NCBI GenBank assembly: GCA_013416795.1
Contig: RQSC01000025.1
Span: forward strand, 319,842 to 383,841
From: Prasinococcaceae sp. CCMP 1430
Lineage: Eukaryota; Prasinodermophyta; Palmophyllophyceae; Prasinococcales; Prasinococcaceae
Length of the DNA: 64,000 nt
Direction: 5' to 3'
Part shown: positions 31,533 through 41,656 of the stretch, piece after piece
Layout: each line of letters opens with the position of its first letter
Position numbering within the stretch: the stretch's first letter is position 1
The notes under the pieces: model-generated
What the model saw: the letters and a program-made list of their open reading frames with translations, nothing else
Told to the model about the DNA's origin: nothing
Database searches by the model: none
Made by a program: the position numbers and the translations under genes

Positions 31533-33152
31533 ATGCGCCACGTGGGAACGCAGGCGGTGCGGGCAATGAGTGCCACTTGCGTGCGCGCGACGGATGACGC
31601 GCGGGGATGGCAGGCATGGATGGGGCGAAGTCAGGAGCGCGCGCGCGCGAAAGATGGCAGCGTCCCCGCGCCACACCTCGTCGCGTGGAAGCCGCAGGCG
31701 AAGATGCCGATGCCATCCTCGGCAGCGCGCCCTTCAGGTGGCGCTGGCGCCCACACTGCACTCACCCTCACCTACTACCGTATGCACCCGCACGCCGCCG
31801 GTGGCTGCCGCAGCCGCAGCACCAGCGTGGAGCTCACGCCGCGCGCGTTTGAGCTCGTCGACATTGCGCTTGAGGCGTACGTGTCTTTGCGCGTTGATCA
31901 TTTGATGCGGGCGACCGGTCACCATAATCAGCAGGAGGAGGCATGCGCAGTGGCGCATCCCGAAGGCGCTTCTACGGGCGGAGTGGCTGGATGCGCAATC
32001 GCCGAGGCTGAGGGTGATTGTAGGCTCGCCGAACGTCTTGCAGAACGTGATTCGACGGGCAGCAGCGAAAGCAGTCGAGCACCAAGCATGTCTGCTCTCG
32101 CCGAGCGTGGCGTGAGCGTTGTGCACGCACAGCATCCTAATTCGACAGCGGCCGACGCTGCGGGCTCGAGCACGTGGCCGAGCTCCAGCGACGGCGCAGC
32201 CGTGGCGCCACCTGCGCTGCCAATGCGCCGCGAGCACAGCGCCGCCTCGTCGCTTGGCTCCTCAACCGGCTCCAACATCGTCGCCTCGTGCCCGCCACGT
32301 GATGTGAGGAGCTCGCGCGGCTGGCCACCGGCCGGTTGGCCTGCAGGAGAGCGAGATGTGCCCGTCGACGCCAGAATGGCGCCATCGCCATGCGAGGCGT
32401 CGTCTGAATCGTCGTGGGCGATAGTGGATGACGCAGCGGAGGCAGCAGGGCGTGCAAGCGACAACGATTTGAGGAGCGGGCGGGGCTTTGCCGTGGGCGC
32501 CTCCGATGCTGTACAATTTTTTGAGTTGCCCGACGCCCGGCCACTCGACGCCGACTTCGAGGAGCTCCCTGAGGACTGCGCCAGCGTCCTGAGCACAGCG
32601 CTTGCGCGCCCCGCCGTTTTTAGCAGCATCCCGAGCTCCTCGAGCGAGAGCGCCGGAGCAAGCACGCGCGAGAGCACCAACTGCAGAGTGCATGCAGGCA
32701 CGGCGAGATCAGACACGAGCAGTGGAGCCGCCAGCAGTGATGGCGGGGCCGAGGAGCTCATGGAGGCAATCGAGGCTGCAATCATGACCGTACCGTCCTC
32801 GCAGCCGCAGAGCCGAGCGGCTCCAATAGGCACTCAGATGTCGACGGCGGCCGCCTCGTCCTCCGGAACGACGACGCCGATCGAACCGAACATGATTGAC
32901 AACGCTCATAGCTTTCTTTCACACGTACTCGGTGCTATGTCGGGCGGCCTGCGTCGCGTGCGCGACAGCTGCCTCCGCAGGGTACTATTTCAAGAGGCTA
33001 CCGATGGCTCGGTCCACCTGCGCAACAGCGCCATGGCACTGATCATCGCGGTGGCCATAATCTCTTTCACGCGCAGCTCAAGCTCACCCGCAGGGCGCAC
33101 TTTGCTGAAGGCGAGGGTCTTGCGGCGCGAACAGCGGCGCTCGCAAAACTAG
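31533..33152 (+). CDS. Ser/Ala-rich unknown protein with C-terminal hydrophobic segment
   Basis: An open frame of 539 residues starts at MRHVGTQAVRAM. Most of it is Ser/Ala/Glu-rich and probably disordered. More ordered stretches are TPRAFELVDIALEAYVSLRV (near 103-122), VQFFELPDARPLDADFEELP and NAHSFLSHVLGAMSGGLRRV. A single hydrophobic helix (SAMALIIAVAIISFT) lies near residue 510, followed by a basic tail, so it may be a tail-anchored or single-pass membrane protein. No domain is recognised. Stop codons are rare in this GC-rich DNA, so coding status rests on the ordered segments and the terminal membrane helix. Parts of the N-terminus may be intronic. Confidence 0.5.
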   Translation: MRHVGTQAVRAMSATCVRATDDARGWQAWMGRSQERARAKDGSVPAPHLVAWKPQAKMPMPSSAARPSGGAGAHTALTLTYYRMHPHAAGGCRSRSTSVELTPRAFELVDIALEAYVSLRVDHLMRATGHHNQQEEACAVAHPEGASTGGVAGCAIAEAEGDCRLAERLAERDSTGSSESSRAPSMSALAERGVSVVHAQHPNSTAADAAGSSTWPSSSDGAAVAPPALPMRREHSAASSLGSSTGSNIVASCPPRDVRSSRGWPPAGWPAGERDVPVDARMAPSPCEASSESSWAIVDDAAEAAGRASDNDLRSGRGFAVGASDAVQFFELPDARPLDADFEELPEDCASVLSTALARPAVFSSIPSSSSESAGASTRESTNCRVHAGTARSDTSSGAASSDGGAEELMEAIEAAIMTVPSSQPQSRAAPIGTQMSTAAASSSGTTTPIEPNMIDNAHSFLSHVLGAMSGGLRRVRDSCLRRVLFQEATDGSVHLRNSAMALIIAVAIISFTRSSSSPAGRTLLKARVLRREQRRSQN

Positions 33153-33272
33153 TGGTAGCCACCCGCGCAGACCCAAACCACGTGCCACGGATGGAGGTTG
33201 CACACGATCGTATACATGGGGTTAACGTACAGCGGCAGGACAGGCTCTGCAGCGCCCGCCGCTCAACGCGCT

Positions 33273-34413
33273 TTAGGACGGGCGCGTGAGCAGAGCTAGT
33301 GCGGCATGCAGCGACTCGACAGCACTCTCCACGTCGTCGAATCCCAGCGCGCTCACTGCCACGCGGCACGCCTTCTGTGCGTCATCGACTGCCTTGCGGC
33401 TGGGCGCAAAGCCGGGCACGGCGGTGGGTGGCGCCGCCGGCGCAGTGGCCGCCTGCGCAGGCAGGGGTGTGTGGGAAGGGGCGGGTGCGGGTGGTGGCTG
33501 CATCGGCGGTGCTGATGGCACAACTGGGGGCGGATACGCGGCTGCGGGCGGAATGGAAGGGGGCGCCGCTGGCGGGGCTGGCTGGCTCGGCACTGCGGGG
33601 GGGGGCGGGGGCTGGGGCAACGGCGCTCCGCCCGCCGCGGCTTCAGGCGAGGGCAGTGGCGCCGTGTCGTCCACCACCGACAGGTCTCCCAGGGATGGCA
33701 AATCTGGCAGCGCATCGCCGGGGTCTTGAGCAGCCCCGTCCGCCACCGCGCCCGCAGTGAGGGCGTCCTCTGCATCGTCGGCCAGCGGGACCACTCCTCC
33801 GGGCATTGGCTGGCGGCCCTCCCGAAGCGCGGCCTGAATGTCCGCCGCCTTCCAAGCAGCGTATTTCATCTTCTCTTGGATGTCCTCGCGCAGATCGCCG
33901 AAGTGCAGGAGCACCTCGAAGAAGCGCGCTGCTGCGACGAAGGCCTTGGCCGTCGTGAGCGTCGCCTTGCCCGCGAGGTCGACCTTAGCGGCGCGGCCGA
34001 AGACGGCCAGCGCAAACCCCTCGCAGTGGAGCGCGTCCTCGTCGCGAGTGCCGAACTTGTTTGCAGCCGTCAACGCCGCCTGACGTGCGAGCGTGACGCG
34101 TGCGCGCGCGCGTGCACACGTCAGCACGCCAGCACAGCGCTCGCGCTCGTGGGAGGTCCGCTCGCAGTGGGGCGTAGCGTAACCACCTCCTGCGAGGCAG
34201 AGCGAAGAGGGGGTCTCCGCCGCGCACCTTGTCCTTCTCAAGCTGGTTCAGCACGGAAAGGAGCATGCCTCTATCCGCGCCGGAGCCCATGCCGAGATCC
34301 ATCGCGTACATGCGGCAGTAGTACGCGACCAGCGGGTCGACCTTGGCGATCTCCTCTGCGCGCTTCAGGAACGGCACGATCGCCTTGGTCGCCTCATCCA
34401 TCGGCGCCGCCAT
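33273..34413 (-). CDS. VTA1: VTA1/LIP5 homologue, ESCRT VPS4 cofactor
   Basis: Exons (minus strand) 34413-34228 and 34079-33273, joined in phase 0, give 330 residues. The N-terminal tandem MIT-like module is clear: IVPFLKRAEEIAKVDPLVAY, YCRMYAMDLGM, and after the intron KFGTRDEDALHCEGFALAVF and REDIQEKMKYAAWKAADIQA. A Pro/Ala-rich linker (about 180-285) follows. A short C-terminal helical domain (AQKACRVAVSALGFDDVESA) corresponds to the VSL region that binds VPS4. VTA1 stimulates VPS4 ATPase during ESCRT-III disassembly at multivesicular bodies. The 148-nt intron has donor GTGCGC and acceptor CGTCAG. Its removal restores the continuous MIT helices. Confidence 0.88.
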
Positions 34414-36323
34414 AGCTCGCTGACGCGCGCCCGCGCGCGCGCCGGAGCCCCGTGGGTGGGTGTGGGGGGGTGAGGGATGGCGCGGCGATTGTCGCCGCTT
34501 CTTCGCTGCCCTCTCTCCCCCTCCCCTTCGACCCTCCCCTCGCGGGGACGCGCCCTCGGCCGCCGCCGCGACCGCGCGGCAGCGCGCGAGCGCGCGCGCG
34601 CGCTGTGGCGCGCGCGGCGCGCCGCGCCTCCCTCGCTGCCGGGACGCGCGCCACCTGGAAGCGCCGGCAGGCTTGACTGCACAGGGCGCGAGGTTACGGT
34701 TCACTTTAGGGTTATTTGTGTAGGGTTCCATCAATTTTTGACCCGTCGAAGGTTACAGTTCGTTCGTTGGTTCGTTCCCCGGCGTTGGGCCGTTGGGATG
34801 TGGATGCGATGCGGTGCGGTGCGATGCGATGCGTTGACGGTGGAGATCGGCCGCGCGCGCGAGGGAGAGCGCAGCGCGCGCCCTGTGGGGGCGGTGGCCA
34901 CACGGCGCGCGCCCGGCGCGGGGAAGCACCCCCTTCCACCCAGCCTGTGCCGGTGCGCGCGATGGCCTCGGCGGAACATGGCGGTGCGACCGACGAACAG
35001 CTCGTTAATGTGAAAAAAAAAGAGAAAAAGGTTCGACGTCCCACCGAATGAAAAGGGGGGGGCAGGCGGGCGGGCGCAGCCGCCGCGCGCTGTGGCGCGC
35101 GCGCGCGCTCGATTTCGCCCCTCTTCCGAGGAAATATTTCCTCTGGGAAGACTCTTTCAATATCTAATCCGCTAAATAGTATCTTCTACACATACGAAGC
35201 ATATGTCGTTTCATCGGTACGCAACAATTCATCACCGTCAATTAATGCACCCTTTCCGCGGTCGGAGCGCGCGCACCCTAGGCAGCTACTGCAGGGAGCT
35301 CGATCGATCGAGACAGAGGGCTCTTGAGCCGAGCCACGTCCCCTCCCTCCCTGCCGCGCGCGCGCGGCGCGGCGGAAAAGAAAAAAAAAACGAGGGCGGA
35401 TTTGATGGACGATGCGCTGCAGCGGGCGGGCGCCCCGTCGCCGTCGCCGTCGCGTCGCCACACCCGCCCGGGGCCGGCCCCGGCCTTTCTTCCGTCGTCG
35501 ATCGCTGTGTTTCGCCCCATTTCGATCCGGATCTCTCCGTGGATGGGTCGTTCCCCGGCTTGGTTGGTCGGTGGGTCGCCCCGGTCCCGATTAGAAAAAA
35601 GGGGCGCGGGCCGGGCGCGCCGCGCGCCGCGCGCGGATCTGAAACGCCCGCCTTCCCTGGCGCGGCCGCGGAGGGACGGGGGCGCGCCAAAAGGCGCGCT
35701 TTCCTCCGAGATGGCCAGGTTGGAGAGGGCCTGATATTCGGCAACGATGCGCGCACGCGCGAGCGCGGGCGCGGCGCAGGGGGCGCGGGGGGCGGGCGGG
35801 CGTGCGGAGGGAGGGGGCAGGCGGGAGAGAGGAGGAGAGGGCGAGGCGGCGCGAAGGCGCGCCCGGTGCGCCGAGGGTAGGCCAAGCGCGGGGGTGAGAG
35901 GCGGCGGGCGGAGGAGAGGGGGCGTGCCTCGAGCGGGCGCCTCGTCGCCCGCCCCCCTCACCACCCCCTACCTGCGGCGGCGGTTTTTCCGTGCGCTCGC
36001 CGCGCGCGCGTGGCAGCTTCCGACCTGCGCGCGCGCGCGCGCGCGGTGCGGGCTTCCTCTCCCCGCCCCGCCCCCCCCCCTCTCTCTCGTACGCGCAAAG
36101 GACGCGGCACACCCGCTGCGCGGCGACGAGGCGCTCGGACCTCAGGGGGTCGTGGGCTGAGGCAGGCTGAAAGTCCCGGCACCCACTCGCTCCAGAAGGG
36201 ACACTCCAACCCCACACGGGTGGGCACAGGGAGGGCGGGGGAAGGGGGCCGAAGGGCAGAGCTGTGCACGTGCGGGGCGAGGGGTGCTTGCGTTGACCTT
36301 CGCCTCAAGCGTACGGCGCCGGG
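34414..36323. other. Long divergent spacer between VTA1 and ATG11
   Basis: This 1.9-kb interval has no supported gene. It contains an AT-rich island at about 35115-35250 holding a perfect 16-bp palindrome GAGGAAATATTTCCTC (35128-35143) and nearby CGATCGATCGA. A short ATG-initiated frame of 29 codons (34962-35051) ends in a Lys-rich stretch; I see no support for its translation. The right part (35750-36240) is extremely G-rich. Confidence 0.4.
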
Positions 36324-38816
36324 ATGCTCGTGCTGGTCGCGGCCACGGGCCGCTCATTTGAGCTGGACGCGTCGCCCACCACGCGTGTCGACATTGTGCA
36401 GCGGGCGCTCGAATCGCTCGCCGGCGTGCCAGTCGCCGAGCAGGTCCTCATCAGCGGTGGAACGAGGCTGGACCCCGGCAGGGAGCTGCAGCACTATGGT
36501 CTACCGAGCGTGTCCCCGCGGCAGCAGCAGCAGGGAATGAGCTCGTCCACTTCGAGCCTCCGAACGCTGCGCCACGTATTTCTCTTCAGCAAGGATCTGC
36601 TGAGGGGCGGCACAGGCAGCGAGGAGAGCCGCGCACCACCCCCGATAGAGCCCCCGGACGATGACGATGCCGTGGCCCCACCGCCATACGACGATGCTGG
36701 CGCTGCGGCTGGCCCGCGCCATCCCCTCGACAATGCGCCCAGCCCCCTTCTGCGGGCGCTTCCAGACTACCAGCGGCGCTTTCGGCACCACCTGGGCTAC
36801 GCTCGAGCACTGTGGGGATGCAGCCAGGCGCGACTAGCGACGGCTCGGCGTCTCGTGGCGGAGCAGCACGTGCAGGCGCTGGCAATTGACAGCGCACGCG
36901 AAAACGTCGAGGCGCACTACGAGTACATCGTGCGCTTCTACGAGAGCTTCGTGGCCGACTTTGAGCGCCGGCGCGCCGAATTCCGCGCCACGCTGTCGCG
37001 CTTCCCGCAAGACCTCGAGCGCCTGCAGACGATCCCGACGGTGGGTGCGGCGACTGCGGCGGGCTTCACCTCGCTCGCCGACTGCGTCAATGCCGAGCGC
37101 CTGCGAGGTCGCGCCGCGGAGTGCGAGGAGGGGCTGGCGCGCTTCGAGGTCAAGGTGCAAGATTTGGGGTCCAAGTTCGTCGAGCTGCAGCAAGCGGTCG
37201 AGGCACTCATGATGACCGGCCCGGACATTGACATCGGCGAGCTCGACGCCGACCTGCGCGACGCAAGCGCCTACGTTGAAGAGCAAACAGCGGTGACGCA
37301 GTCGCTGCAGAAAGACCTCGAGACGGTCGAACGCATGGCTGAGGAGACCCTCCGCCAGCTCGAGGGGCGACAAGGTGCAGGTCATGCTCCGGCCTCCCTG
37401 ACTAGACCCGACGTCGGCGCGCTGTCGGCGTCACAGTCAATGTCAGCTTCGCCGCTGGACAACGTGGCCGCCCTGGATCCGATGAATGCGCTGCACACCA
37501 GTGCTCACCTCCCGCAGATGGAGTCGTGCGACGCGCACCTGGACGCCCTTGCGCGTCGCTGCCATGCGGCGAAAGCGGCTATGACTGCCGCAGTGCACTC
37601 GCAGCTGCGCGATGTGAGCCGGCTCCAGGGCCGCATCCGTGACATGAAGCGCACTGTCACTCTCTTTGGCGAAGTGATGTCGCGGCAGGCGTCGGCGTTT
37701 GACGAGCTACGCGCAGCTGCGCGTGCCCCCGCAGCGTTCAGCGCGTGCCTCGCCGAATGCGCGCGCCGTCGCGCCTTCCAGAAGCACTACGCGGCCAAGG
37801 CGGCCGCTATGGCCGAAGCGCTGGCGGTCGCGCGAGCCGCTGAGGCTGACCGTGCCTCGAAATTTGCTCGTTCTCATGAGCGATACCTCCCACGCCAGCT
37901 GCTCGACGCGATGGGTCTCTACGCTACGCCGCCAGGATGCGACGTGTCGGTGCCACCTGCAGATGGAGGGGCCTATGGTGGCGCCATGACCGACACCGAA
38001 ATGGCCGCCCTTCCTGCAGATCTCCGCGCGCAAGCCGAGGCGGAGGCCAAGGAGGCGGCGCGCGCCGCTGACGCACGAGCTGCCCAGGAGGCCGAACACA
38101 ATGATTCAGCAATGGCGGCACTAGCATCCGACGTGACTCAGGCTGAAGCTGCCCTTGGCAAAGCCGAGGCGGAGCTGCAGGCCCCCGTCGAGCCGCTCGC
38201 CGTGTCGGCGGCGGCAGCGTTCCCCGAAGTGCCAGAGCCAGGCGCACCTTCGAATAGTCAAGCGCCGTCCACTCAGTGCCCTGACGACACTGGGAGGCTC
38301 ACGGTCGCTCTCAATGAATGCGGTGTGTCGTGCGCACTCCCAGTGGGATCCTCGCAGGCGGGACCCAGCGAAGAGCCGCTGCGGACTGGTGCTGCCAAGG
38401 CGAACGCAGACGATTCTGCGTACTCGTGCGAAAGCGCACCAGAGCAAGGCCCCGTACCAGAGCAAGGCCCAACCATGCATGCCAATCAGCAAATCGAGGG
38501 CAGCCGCCACGAGGGCGTGCTGTGCGGGGAGGGCGAGGCGGCAGTCGCGTCTTCAGAGCCAAGGGACGCTCCGCCGATCCAACTGACCGCCGTTGAGCCA
38601 GAGCAGCGCTCGCAATCGTCGGCGGAACAGCGGGGGGAACATGCCCGGGCGGAGGCGCCCGCGGGAGAGTGCGAGACGAAAGGCGATGGCTGTCCGAGCA
38701 TTCCTGCCGAAGTGACTACCCCAGCCCCCGCTGAGTCGAGCGACTCTGAGGACGACGGCGCGATCCCAGACCTCGACGAGGCAGTCGCGTCAATGCACAG
38801 CGACGGCCTTTGCTGA
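36324..38816 (+). CDS. ATG11: Autophagy scaffold ATG11
   Basis: Single-exon protein of 830 residues. The N-terminal ubiquitin-like domain (LVLVAATGRSFELDASPTTR; VFLFSKDLL) is followed by a disordered loop. The ATG17-like helical region begins at about 145 (YQRRFRHHLGYARALWGCSQ; ENVEAHYEYIVRFYESFVAD). Later conserved blocks are LPQMESCDAHLDALARRCHA and the segment from FSACLAECARRRAF to LPRQLLDAMGLYATPPGCDV, which aligns with plant ATG11. ATG11 links the ATG1 kinase complex to selective autophagy and phagophore formation. The rest (about 580-830) is an acidic Ala/Glu/Pro-rich tail. The C-terminal ATG11 domain and long coiled coil of plant proteins (over 1100 residues) are absent, so it is either reduced or its last exons are elsewhere. 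Confidence 0.82.
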   Translation: MLVLVAATGRSFELDASPTTRVDIVQRALESLAGVPVAEQVLISGGTRLDPGRELQHYGLPSVSPRQQQQGMSSSTSSLRTLRHVFLFSKDLLRGGTGSEESRAPPPIEPPDDDDAVAPPPYDDAGAAAGPRHPLDNAPSPLLRALPDYQRRFRHHLGYARALWGCSQARLATARRLVAEQHVQALAIDSARENVEAHYEYIVRFYESFVADFERRRAEFRATLSRFPQDLERLQTIPTVGAATAAGFTSLADCVNAERLRGRAAECEEGLARFEVKVQDLGSKFVELQQAVEALMMTGPDIDIGELDADLRDASAYVEEQTAVTQSLQKDLETVERMAEETLRQLEGRQGAGHAPASLTRPDVGALSASQSMSASPLDNVAALDPMNALHTSAHLPQMESCDAHLDALARRCHAAKAAMTAAVHSQLRDVSRLQGRIRDMKRTVTLFGEVMSRQASAFDELRAAARAPAAFSACLAECARRRAFQKHYAAKAAAMAEALAVARAAEADRASKFARSHERYLPRQLLDAMGLYATPPGCDVSVPPADGGAYGGAMTDTEMAALPADLRAQAEAEAKEAARAADARAAQEAEHNDSAMAALASDVTQAEAALGKAEAELQAPVEPLAVSAAAAFPEVPEPGAPSNSQAPSTQCPDDTGRLTVALNECGVSCALPVGSSQAGPSEEPLRTGAAKANADDSAYSCESAPEQGPVPEQGPTMHANQQIEGSRHEGVLCGEGEAAVASSEPRDAPPIQLTAVEPEQRSQSSAEQRGEHARAEAPAGECETKGDGCPSIPAEVTTPAPAESSDSEDDGAIPDLDEAVASMHSDGLC

Positions 38817-38979
38817 GCGTGCGCACGCCATGCAACTGCGGTGCGTTGCGCCGCCTCGGGGCAGCCTGTTGCTCCGGGCGATTCGCCGCTGGTGAGAGGA
38901 TGGACTTCTGCTCATGTCGCTGCACATCTGTTCTTTGTTTGTTACATACAAAACATTGGTCAGCCCGCACCCGCCCTTC

Positions 38980-39777
38980 TTAATGAAGGCGCCTTTCCTT
39001 GTACCTCGTCCTTTCCTCCTCCATGGCCTCCACCTCTCTCAGCCACATGAGGCGTTTGCGCTTGGCCTCTTTACGGAGGCTGATGATGCCACCCCCGGCA
39101 GGCTCGGCCGCGCGGCCCGGCGCTCTGCTCTCTGCTCGCTCGCGCCCCTCGCCCGCCTCGTGTTCTCGCTGACGTCGTTCCAGCTGCTCCATTGGATCCA
39201 CTGGCGGCGGCGTGCGCGAGCGCGAGCGCCTCCGCCCCGGTGCAGCGGCGGCCGCCTCACCGTCGCCGTATCGCTTTCTAAGAAAGTCGACCATGCACGC
39301 GCCATCGCCGCCGTCCTCGCTGTCATCGCCGAGGCCGCCGCCGCTCGCGAGGAGTTCATCATACAGCTGCGCCTTGCGCTCCAGCGCGCTGTGTATGCTT
39401 GGCCGATCCATAGCACTCAGTGCAGCCGCATCGGCAGCAGCACGCTCACGGACGCCTCGGTTGTGCACGCTTGGCTCATCGTCTGCTCCCGATCCACGCC
39501 CCGCGCCTGGCTTCTTGAGGCGCAGGCCGCCGCCCGTACCCGAACTGGGCCTGCCGTGACATCTCCTCACCCGCGCCCCTTCCGCCCCGGCGAGCTGCGC
39601 TTTGAGCCCATCGAGCGCACTTCCATCCACATTCCCCGGAAGCAGCTGCTTCTGACGCTTGCGTGCTGCCACGTTGTGAACCGTTGCGAGGAAGCCTGCG
39701 CCACCCATGCGGCGTGCGCTGCGCGTGAAATGCTCGGCCTGCACAGCTCGCTCATCGCCGCCCCGATGCACGGACAT
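38980..39777 (-). CDS. CCDC174-like coiled-coil protein
   Basis: A 265-residue frame begins at the first ATG (MSVHRGGDERAV); a later Met (MGGAGFLATVH, 39708) may be the true start. An N-terminal short motif around SALDGLKAQLAGAEG resembles the SxVDLKAEL motif of CCDC174. The segment SALERKAQLYDELLASGG followed by ACMVDFLRKRYGDG resembles its KAxLYEKM...YLVDF motif. An Arg/Ser stretch (RRRSRSRTPPP) and a charged C-terminal helix (LRKEAKRKRLMWLREVEAME) follow. CCDC174 proteins are nuclear and linked to the exon-junction complex and splicing. The match is from short motifs only. It is convergent with ATG11, the stop codons lying 163 bp apart. Confidence 0.6.
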   Translation of the reverse strand: MSVHRGGDERAVQAEHFTRSARRMGGAGFLATVHNVAARKRQKQLLPGNVDGSALDGLKAQLAGAEGARVRRCHGRPSSGTGGGLRLKKPGAGRGSGADDEPSVHNRGVRERAAADAAALSAMDRPSIHSALERKAQLYDELLASGGGLGDDSEDGGDGACMVDFLRKRYGDGEAAAAAPGRRRSRSRTPPPVDPMEQLERRQREHEAGEGRERAESRAPGRAAEPAGGGIISLRKEAKRKRLMWLREVEAMEEERTRYKERRLH

Positions 39778-41656
39778 CACACGCGACACGCGCGTCAGAG
39801 GGGGGGGGCAGGCCAAGCACACGGTCCAAAGCTTGCGGAGCCGTGCAGTCCGGCGTAGCGGTTGGCGCCGCGGCGGACGCTACGGTGCCCCGCGCGTACC
39901 ACTGTGCTCGCCTTGGCGCGCGCCAGAGCGTGGCGCAGTGAGTGCTCGACACTTGCTCGGTGTGCCCGCCTGGGCGCTGCTCGCGGTCGTTCGCTCGCCC
40001 GCACCGCGTAGCCCGGCTCAGGCCCCTCACGGGTCAGCGTTGGGAGCGGCGGCGGCAGCAGCAGCGGCGGGTCAGGCTGGGTGCGCTGTGTGATGCGCCG
40101 TCCGCGGCAGCAGCAGCAACAGCAGGTCTCGGCGGGCGCGCCGTGTGACGCGCCGTCCGTGCTACTCGAGCGTCCCGTGCCTACCAGTACTGCGCGTGGG
40201 TACCTGGCATGGACCACATGGCATGTCTTTTAAGTTTTTTTTGGTCACCGGGTACACGTGCGGTACCCCAGGTACGCGTGTGCCTGGAGACCTGGTAGTC
40301 GGGGTACGCAATCTTGAGGTCTTGAGGATACCTTCCGATCGGCGGGCAGCTCGGTCCGGGCAGCTCGTCGTACGACAGACAAGACACCCCTTGGCTGGCA
40401 CGGCACTCTCGGGCTCGCACCACGGGTCGACCATCGATTCCATGGTGCACGTGCACATGCGCGCGTCGCTGGGCCGGTCGATGCGCAAACTCGAGCGCCC
40501 GCCGCTGCGAGTGGCGATCGGATCCAAACCGACGCGTCCTCACGCGCGCGCGCGGCCGCACGTCGCTCCGGCCGGCCGGATCGAGATCCCCTAGCAACCA
40601 CCCAACCAACACCCCGGCGGGCCTGCCTGCTGCCCTGCCGGCCGGCCGCGGCGGCACGCGCGAGGCGTCACCGCGTCTCCGAGCGGCGAAAACCAAAAAA
40701 AAAAACGCGCACGCGCGCGCGCGCGCGCGCCTTCCCCCCACCCCGCGGCCCCGCACGGAAGGGATTCCACCTCAGCGCGCACGCGCGACCTCGGCGCGCG
40801 ATCGTAACGCAACGAAGGCGGAGTTTGCCCCGTTCGCGCAGCACGCGCGGCCGGAAGGATTCCGCCCGCGCGCGGCGCGGGGGTGCCGCAGTGTGGAATC
40901 CCCTCGGGCGAAAGCGCGCGCGCGCGCGCGCGGCCAGACCGAGCGCAGCAGCGCCCCCCGGCCCGGGGTGCGGCGGCGACGCCCATTTTTTTTTTTTTTT
41001 CCGAGGGGAGCGGAGGCGGGCGGTGGTGGGCTGCGGGGCCGCTGCGCGCCCGCGCCGCATGCTTTTTGATTTTGATTTTGTTATTTTTTTAGGCGGGCGC
41101 ATTTTTCGCCCAATTTCCCCAAAAAAGGGTGGGCACGAGCGACGGCGCGCCCAGCCGCGGCGCGGGTGGACGCGGCGCTGGCGCCGGTCGCCGCACGCGA
41201 GCAGGCTGCAGGGAAGAGAGGGCTCACGCGAGGGGACGCCTTCCTGGGACCCTGATCCAGCCAGCCCGAGGCGCTCGCGCGCGCGCGCGAGCTGTTGCGA
41301 CCCCTGCGCCCGACGCTGCTTGCTCCTCTAGCACAGCGCGGTTTGGCCCCCCATTTTTGGGGGGGTGGGCGGGAAGGTGACGCACAGGAGGGGGGAAGTG
41401 GGAGGGGAGAAGGGCGCCCGACGCCCGGTGGGGAGCACGCCCACGCGTGGTTGGAGCTGTCGCGAGATGGCATCGGCACAGAATCCGACACTTCGATGCC
41501 GAGGCGCGCTTCCTCAGGCTGTTGGTGGGCCCCTGCTAGCGCGTCGTCTCCGCGCCAACAGTTTTCAAATGCTCATGTGCGTTGTGCTGACCGCCCAGCG
41601 CGCGTGATGTTCTCTTTGCCTCGCGCGTGCACGTGCCCTGCAGGCTACACCACACC
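39778..41656. other. Long divergent spacer, simple repeats
   Basis: This 1.9-kb interval between the CCDC174-like (-) and AT-hook (+) genes has no supported gene. It contains GCAGCAGCAG runs (about 40050-40120) with a repeated GTGAYGCGCCGTCCG near 40090 and 40145, and a run of T at 40225-40240. It also has several GGTAC-containing words at 40198-40315, an alternating CG tract at 40705-40730, and T runs at 40986-41000 and 41061-41089. Confidence 0.4.

Noticed and set aside
34704-34728. TTTAGGG and GTAGGG words, again near 50098
   Set aside because: Single copies, not tandem telomere arrays; they do not support an internal telomere.
34962-35051. 29-codon frame with ATG context ending in a Lys-rich stretch
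   Set aside because: Too short, no domain, no splice partner identified; it could be an unlinked 5' exon but nothing supports it.
40050-40160. Repeated GTGAYGCGCCGTCCG with GCAGCAG runs, considered as CRISPR-like or a mobile-element end
   Set aside because: Only two imperfect copies, no regular spacers, no flanking target duplication; simple-sequence expansion is enough.
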